Origin: Oscillospiraceae bacterium
GTDB taxonomy: Bacteria; Bacillota_A; Clostridia; Oscillospirales; Oscillospiraceae
Assembly: GCA_017939025.1 (NCBI GenBank)
Contig: JAGBAI010000173.1
Location: forward strand, 1-21,285
DNA length: 21,285 bases
Direction of reading: 5' to 3'
A model generated the notes under the pieces. That model was not told the DNA's origin. It saw nothing but the letters and a program-made list of their open reading frames with translations, and made no database searches. The translations under genes were made by a program, and so were the position numbers. The number at the start of each line of letters is the position of its first letter. Within the stretch, counting starts at the first letter, position 1. Positions 20,853 through 21,285 of this stretch are shown here, piece after piece.

Positions 20853-21285
20853 TTATTTTCTGCTCAGGCGCTCCTTGGCCTCTTCGGTGGTTTCTCCCTC
20901 CCGGGCCAGGAATTTCTGAACGAACTTGTCTTCGATCTTCTTGTAACCGGAAACAAAGCTGTTTTCCACTTTCTTGTAGCCGCCTACCACACCGTCTTCA
21001 ATCTTTTCGTAGGTCTCCACAACGGTTTCTTCGATGGCTTTGTAGGCTTCCACGGGATCGATCGCTTCTGTATAGCCGCCCTCACTGACCTGACCGTCAG
21101 TCATTTCAGCATGCTTTTCGGTAACACCGCTGCCGTCGATGAGGCCCTCGGCGATCATCCACTGGACTTCATCGTGGATGGTTTCCTCATAGGAGCGGGT
21201 GGTGTAGCCCAGCTCGTTTTCTGCCTTGGAGTAGTCGAATTCGTTGTTTCTTGCCAGGTTGTAGACAGAGAAGGTGGTCATCAGG
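20853..21285 (-). CDS. C-terminal part of an NAD-dependent epimerase/dehydratase with 11-residue repeat tail
   Basis: The gene is cut by the window edge: the frame stays open past 21285 and the methionine at 21281 sits inside the fold. The visible part begins with the C-terminal signature of extended SDR epimerases (SVYNLARNNEFDYSKAENELGY, then RSYEETIHDEVQWM). After residue 60 of the visible part comes a tail with four repeats starting at tyrosines 80, 91, 102 and 113, exactly 11 residues apart, consensus Y-K-K-I/V-E-D/N-x-V/F-V-x-G. It ends KFLAREGETTEEAKERLSRK. The catalytic Rossmann part lies outside the window, so the substrate is unknown. The repeats probably form an amphipathic helix. 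Confidence 0.8.
   Translation of the reverse strand, partial: LMTTFSVYNLARNNEFDYSKAENELGYTTRSYEETIHDEVQWMIAEGLIDGSGVTEKHAEMTDGQVSEGGYTEAIDPVEAYKAIEETVVETYEKIEDGVVGGYKKVENSFVSGYKKIEDKFVQKFLAREGETTEEAKERLSRK

Overview
The window looks like a chromosomal segment of a gut-type Clostridia, probably Oscillospiraceae/Ruminococcaceae. The grounds are clear Shine-Dalgarno starts, Firmicutes-style sigma-A promoters, a T-box, a ZTP riboswitch, moderately high GC with many palindromic repeats, and a TnpV/DUF6809 relic of the kind seen in clostridial transposons. The lineage is inferred from these features, not from a database match.

Left part (1-6320). A long nested palindromic repeat is followed by a minus-strand pair, an M42 metallopeptidase and a YdcF/DUF218 membrane protein. 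Next comes thrS, a threonyl-tRNA synthetase without the N-terminal TGS domain. It has its own promoter, a threonine T-box leader and an extra palindromic repeat in the 5' UTR. On the plus strand follows a secreted or membrane-anchored YabE-like protein (DUF348, G5 and 3D domains), then a second long palindromic element whose centre matches the centre of the first.

Middle (6323-10980). A plus-strand operon with 4-base ATGA overlaps carries rsmA, a YjjG-like HAD phosphatase and a polytopic GT-C-like membrane protein, followed by a small unknown protein. An AT-rich acyltransferase-3 gene follows; its best-placed start codon reads ATA.

Core of interest (10980-14006). Two divergent paralogs of the uncharacterised membrane family DUF1576 share a control region. 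The leftward one sits behind a textbook ZTP (pfl) riboswitch that overlaps an intrinsic terminator. The rightward one has only a short leader. Both proteins show an internal tandem duplication that supports a two-fold pseudosymmetric membrane protein. Together they are a candidate for an undescribed transport system tied to folate, one-carbon or purine status.

Right part (14094-21285). A CPA2-type cation/proton antiporter is followed by a gene-poor stretch holding the 3' half of a tRNA-Leu(CAA), a probable attachment-site scar. Next to it lie an excisionase-like gene, a 50-codon internally deleted TnpV and a DUF6809 gene, apparently the remains of an integrated element. A minus-strand operon then encodes a condensation/acetyltransferase-like protein, a membrane-anchored SGNH hydrolase and a TauE/SafE exporter. 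Upstream are seven back-to-back hairpins and a TetR regulator. The window ends inside a gene whose N-terminal part resembles an NAD-dependent epimerase and whose tail carries four exact 11-residue repeats.
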